From an uncultured Erysipelotrichaceae bacterium (GTDB lineage Bacteria > Bacillota_I > Bacilli_A > Erysipelotrichales > Erysipelotrichaceae): DNA of 5,703 nt. Positions within the stretch are counted from its first letter, which is position 1. Every line of letters starts with the position of its first letter. The notes below the pieces were generated by a model. That model was not told the origin of the DNA. It made no database searches and saw nothing but the letters and a program-made list of their open reading frames with translations. The stretch is from NCBI GenBank assembly GCA_902766675.1, contig CACXEN010000006.1, forward strand, positions 1-5,703, given 5' to 3'. Below, in pieces: positions 1-5,703 of this stretch. Made by a program: the position numbers and the translations under genes.

Positions 1-114
1 CCAATCTTGCATGCATATTTTGATTTGTTTGCAGGATTTATTCAGACATTAGTATTTGTTACGTTAACGATGGTCTTAATTGGCAATGATATGCCAGAAG
101 AGGCTAAGAAATAA
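1..114 (+). CDS. atpB: ATP synthase Fo subunit a, C-terminal end (5' truncated by window)
   Basis: Frame 1 is open from the first base and ends at TAA 112-114, giving the last 37 residues of a longer protein. The segment is a hydrophobic helix with F-A-G-F-I-Q-T-L-V-F-V-T-L followed by a short acidic/basic tail ending in EEAKK. This matches the last transmembrane helix of subunit a, where a conserved Gln sits in an 'LQAF.F..LT' context in E. coli. Subunit a is the membrane stator that provides the two ion half-channels and the essential Arg facing the c-ring. That Arg lies upstream of the window and cannot be checked. Identity rests on the C-terminal motif plus the position directly before atpE in a standard atp operon. 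The start and any upstream atpI are not visible. Confidence 0.93.
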   Translation, partial: PILHAYFDLFAGFIQTLVFVTLTMVLIGNDMPEEAKK

Positions 115-119
115 ACTTT

Positions 120-124
120 GGAGG
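120..124 (+). promoter_or_regulatory. Strong Shine-Dalgarno of atpE
   Basis: GGAGG lies 7 nt before the atpE ATG at 132, inside the 17-nt atpB-atpE gap. It is one of the two best ribosome binding sites in the operon. This fits the need for about ten or more c subunits per enzyme, and it fixes the start codon of atpE. Confidence 0.85.
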
Positions 125-131
125 AAACAGT

Positions 132-365
132 ATGGAAAAAGGTTTAATCGCAATTGGCGCAGGCATCGCCGTATTAACTGGCTTTATGACTGGTTTTGGT
201 GAAGGTACTGTAGCAGCGCACGCATGTGACGCAATTGGAAAGAATCCAGAAGCGGAATCTAAGATTCGTTCCACAATGATCTTAGGTATTGCATTATCAG
301 AAACTTGTGCGATTTATGGACTGCTTGTTGCCATTCTTCTGATTTTCGTATTCCCAAATCTATAA
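132..365 (+). CDS. atpE: ATP synthase Fo subunit c (rotor ring proteolipid), probable Na+-type two-carboxylate site
   Basis: A 77-residue hairpin of two membrane helices (about 3-34 and 45-74) joined by a polar loop with K37-N38-P39, the counterpart of the usual R-Q-P. Copies form the rotating ring that carries ions past subunit a. Helix 1 has a glycine-rich stretch ending G21-F-G23-E24-G25. Helix 2 has the essential carboxylate E57, followed by T58 and Y62. Aligned without gaps to the Na+-binding c subunit of Ilyobacter tartaricus, recalled from memory, E24 falls at Gln32, E57 at Glu65, T58 at Ser66 and Y62 at Tyr70. The spacing of 33 residues between the two carboxylates is the same. A Glu at the Gln32 position is the arrangement reported for the Na+-driven Fusobacterium nucleatum ring. 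Oddities are C59 where a Thr is usual, M19 within the glycine ladder, and H30/C32 late in helix 1. Length is normal for the family. The family call is certain; Na+ use is inference. Confidence 0.97.
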   Translation: MEKGLIAIGAGIAVLTGFMTGFGEGTVAAHACDAIGKNPEAESKIRSTMILGIALSETCAIYGLLVAILLIFVFPNL

Positions 366-380
366 GATTGGTAATCGACA

Positions 381-885
381 ATGATTGATGTTGATATCAT
401 TGGGCAACTAGTTCCAAATCCGCTCACAATGCTTGTACAGCTTTGTAGCACATTAGTCCTGTTTTTACTTGCGAAAAAGTTCTTGTGGAAATCTGTTAAA
501 AATTTCCTAGATGCAAGAACTGGAAAAATGCAGTCAGATTTAGACGCAAGCGAAAAAGCAAAACAGGATGCTTTCAACGACCGCCAAAAGGCATTGAATG
601 AATTATCGGAAGCTACAGATAAAGCTGAAGAAATTGTAAGTGTTGCAGTAAAACAAGCGAAAGATGAAAAGACAAGCATATTAGAAAAAGCGGATAGAGA
701 AGCAGCAGCCACAAAGAAGAAAGCACAAGAACAAATTGAAGCAGAAAGACAAGCAATGGCGAAAGACATGCAACGCGAAATGATTGAAGTTGCTCTTTCT
801 GCAGCAGGAAAACTCATTGGAGAAAAGAGTCCAGAAGATCTCGATAGAGAAGCAATTGAGTCATTTGTAAAGGAAGCGACAGGAA

Positions 886-893
<8 letters not shown>
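381..893 (+). CDS. atpF: ATP synthase Fo subunit b (peripheral stalk)
   Basis: A 170-residue protein with one N-terminal membrane helix (about residues 14-36, after the V-P-N-P motif at 11-14). A long, highly charged Lys/Glu/Ala-rich helix follows, about 40-145, with the coiled-coil character of the b dimer, then a short C-terminal segment expected to contact delta. The junction K37-K38-F39-L40-W41 followed by LDAR (43-46) is typical of Firmicute b subunits. The b2 dimer ties subunit a to the top of alpha3beta3 and resists the torque of the rotor. An in-frame stop at 372-374 leaves ATG 381 as the only sensible start, since the next Met (429) would cut into the membrane helix. There is no good Shine-Dalgarno before 381, unlike its neighbours, so translation may depend on ribosomes finishing atpE 15 nt upstream. 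The last 8 nt overlap atpH. Confidence 0.96.
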
Positions 894-2954
<2,061 letters not shown>

Positions 2955-2955
2955 G

Positions 2956-3813
2956 ATGCCACAATCCTCGCAAGCTTTGCGTACAAGGATTAAGTCAGTC
3001 AATTCTACTCGTAAAATAACTAAGGCAATGGAGATGATTGCGAACGCAAAACTATTCCGTCAAAGAAATAAGATGGAAGCCAATCGTGAATATTCTCAAC
3101 GCCTACAAGATACAGTAGAAGAGATTGTCTCAAATAATCCTGATGCAGAAAGTAAATATGTAAGAAAAGCTAATGGCAATAAAGCAATTAGTATTGTTTT
3201 TACAAGCGACTTAGGTTTGTGTGGAGGATATAATGCCAACATTATTAAGCATGCAAAGGAAACTTTAAATAAAGAAGATCCAATGTATGTAGTTGGAACA
3301 TCAAGCTATCGCACATTAAAAGAAGAGGGGTTCAATATCTTAAACGATACACCTGTCTCTTCTGATGGATTAACATATAGTGAATTAAAACAAATGATTG
3401 AAGAAGGTGTAAGACGATTTGTGAATTACGAAGTAGATGAATTAAAAGTTCTCTACACAAGATTCGTAAATACGATGTCATTTAAACCTGAAACAGATAT
3501 CCTGTTACCTTGTGAATTGGATGTAGGTGAGAAAAAAGAAAAAGAAAATGATATACATGTCGAGACATTGTTTGAACCAAGTGCGACAGCAATTCTAGAC
3601 TCACTAATTCCAATGATGATACAAGATGTAGCATATTCCGATTGGATGGAATCTACTACAGCAGAGCAAGGAAGCAGAAGAGTTGCGATGAAGACAGCGA
3701 CAGATAACGCAGATGAATTAAGTGCAGAATTATTACTTGAGTATAATAAAATACGTCAAGCGAACATCACACAAGAAATCACAGAAATTGTGGGCGGCTC
3801 AGACGCCGTATAG
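2956..3813 (+). CDS. atpG: ATP synthase F1 subunit gamma (rotor shaft)
   Basis: A 285-residue central shaft protein. The N-terminal helix carries R-I-K-S-V-N-S-T-R-K-I-T-K-A-M-E-M (11-27) and the C-terminal helix carries A244-M-K-T-A-T-D-N-A252 and Y263-N-K-I-R-Q-A; these two form the antiparallel coiled coil that turns inside alpha3beta3. The middle Rossmann-like domain includes S84-D-L-G-L-C-G-G-Y-N, the family's SDRGLCGG motif with Leu in place of Arg at residue 86. Length is normal. The start is 1 nt after the atpA stop, preceded by AAAAGGAG at 2939-2946, 9 nt from the ATG. Gamma passes torque from the c-ring to the beta subunits and sits with epsilon on the ring. The gene follows atpA as in nearly all bacterial atp operons. 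A small GC-rich inverted repeat lies in its last codons (3795-3808). Confidence 0.97.
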   Translation: MPQSSQALRTRIKSVNSTRKITKAMEMIANAKLFRQRNKMEANREYSQRLQDTVEEIVSNNPDAESKYVRKANGNKAISIVFTSDLGLCGGYNANIIKHAKETLNKEDPMYVVGTSSYRTLKEEGFNILNDTPVSSDGLTYSELKQMIEEGVRRFVNYEVDELKVLYTRFVNTMSFKPETDILLPCELDVGEKKEKENDIHVETLFEPSATAILDSLIPMMIQDVAYSDWMESTTAEQGSRRVAMKTATDNADELSAELLLEYNKIRQANITQEITEIVGGSDAV

Positions 3814-3824
3814 AAAGAAGGTAG

Positions 3825-5604
<1,780 letters not shown>

Positions 5605-5611
<7 letters not shown>

Positions 5612-5640
5612 GCAACAGTCACAATGTTGCTTATTTTTTT
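5605..5640 (+). terminator. Rho-independent terminator of the atp operon
   Basis: A perfect inverted repeat pairs AATAAGCAACA (5607-5617) with TGTTGCTTATT (5625-5635), an 11-bp stem around a 7-nt loop. It can be extended by two A-T pairs out to 5605 and 5637. A run of seven T residues covers 5634-5640. The atpC stop codon TAA (5609-5611) is in the left arm. This marks the end of the operon on the + strand. On the - strand the same hairpin is followed by only four T residues and then C, so it could act in reverse, but less well. Confidence 0.93.
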
Positions 5641-5703
5641 CAAGAATTAACTGATAGAATACGATTATGAAGAAAAAGTAGAACGTAAATCATATGTGAA
5701 TTA

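Noticed and set aside
314..817. A 167-codon open frame on the - strand opposite atpF
   Set aside because: It lies wholly opposite atpE/atpF. The Lys/Glu/Ala-rich coiled coil of subunit b reads as Phe/Ser/Ala-rich on the other strand and rarely gives stops. No ribosome binding site or known family is apparent.
3223..3268. GGAGG followed 5 nt later by ATG (3233) inside atpG, a possible internal start; TATAAT at 3229-3234 in the same place
   Set aside because: The ATG is out of frame and gives only 11 codons. The GGAGG comes from the Gly-Gly codons of the conserved gamma motif. TATAAT has no matching -35 box 17 nt upstream (the bases there are GCGACT).
3742..3747. TATAAT near the end of atpG as a possible internal promoter for atpD
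   Set aside because: It encodes conserved residues of the gamma C-terminal helix (Tyr-Asn-Lys), and the -35 position reads TAAGTG, which is a poor match.

Overview
The window is a nearly complete F-type (F1Fo) ATP synthase operon, read entirely on the + strand. It contains the 3' end of atpB (subunit a), then complete atpE (c), atpF (b), atpH (delta), atpA (alpha), atpG (gamma), atpD (beta) and atpC (epsilon). This is the classical bacterial order B-E-F-H-A-G-D-C. The operon closes with a strong intrinsic terminator immediately after atpC. The DNA is AT-rich, with strong Shine-Dalgarno sequences and A/T-biased third codon positions. Together with the protein character this suggests a low-GC Bacillota (Firmicutes) genome. 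The subunit b and c sequences look to me most like the Erysipelotrichia, but that placement is an impression from reading, not a search result.

Layout: 1-114 is the last 37 codons of atpB. 132-893 holds the rest of the membrane sector and stator stalk (c, b). 886-1431 is delta. 1428-5222 holds the catalytic hexamer and rotor shaft (alpha, gamma, beta). 5219-5611 is epsilon. About 5605-5640 is a terminator hairpin that includes the atpC stop codon. The last 63 bases hold no recognisable gene. The genes are packed tightly: three overlaps (atpF/atpH by 8 nt, atpH/atpA by 4 nt, atpD/atpC by 4 nt), and the largest gap is 17 nt. No internal promoter or terminator is convincing. The operon promoter, any atpI and most of atpB lie upstream of the window.

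How the genes work together: ions pass between subunit a and the c-ring. The ring turns gamma-epsilon inside alpha3beta3, while b2-delta holds the hexamer still. All residues expected for a working enzyme are present: the beta P-loop and catalytic Glu, the alpha arginine finger, and the c-subunit carboxylate.

The most interesting feature is subunit c. It carries a second glutamate in helix 1 (E24, at the place of the sodium ligand Gln32 of Ilyobacter tartaricus) as well as the usual helix-2 glutamate in an E57-T58-(x3)-Y62 signature. That is the 'two-carboxylate' arrangement described for the Na+-driven Fusobacterium nucleatum rotor, so Na+ coupling is a reasonable hypothesis for this enzyme. 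Other departures from consensus are smaller: Glu in the alpha P-loop, an EELGEDD version of the beta DELSEED loop, and Leu in the gamma SDRGLCG motif. I see no previously undescribed system here. This is a housekeeping operon with an informative ion-binding site.
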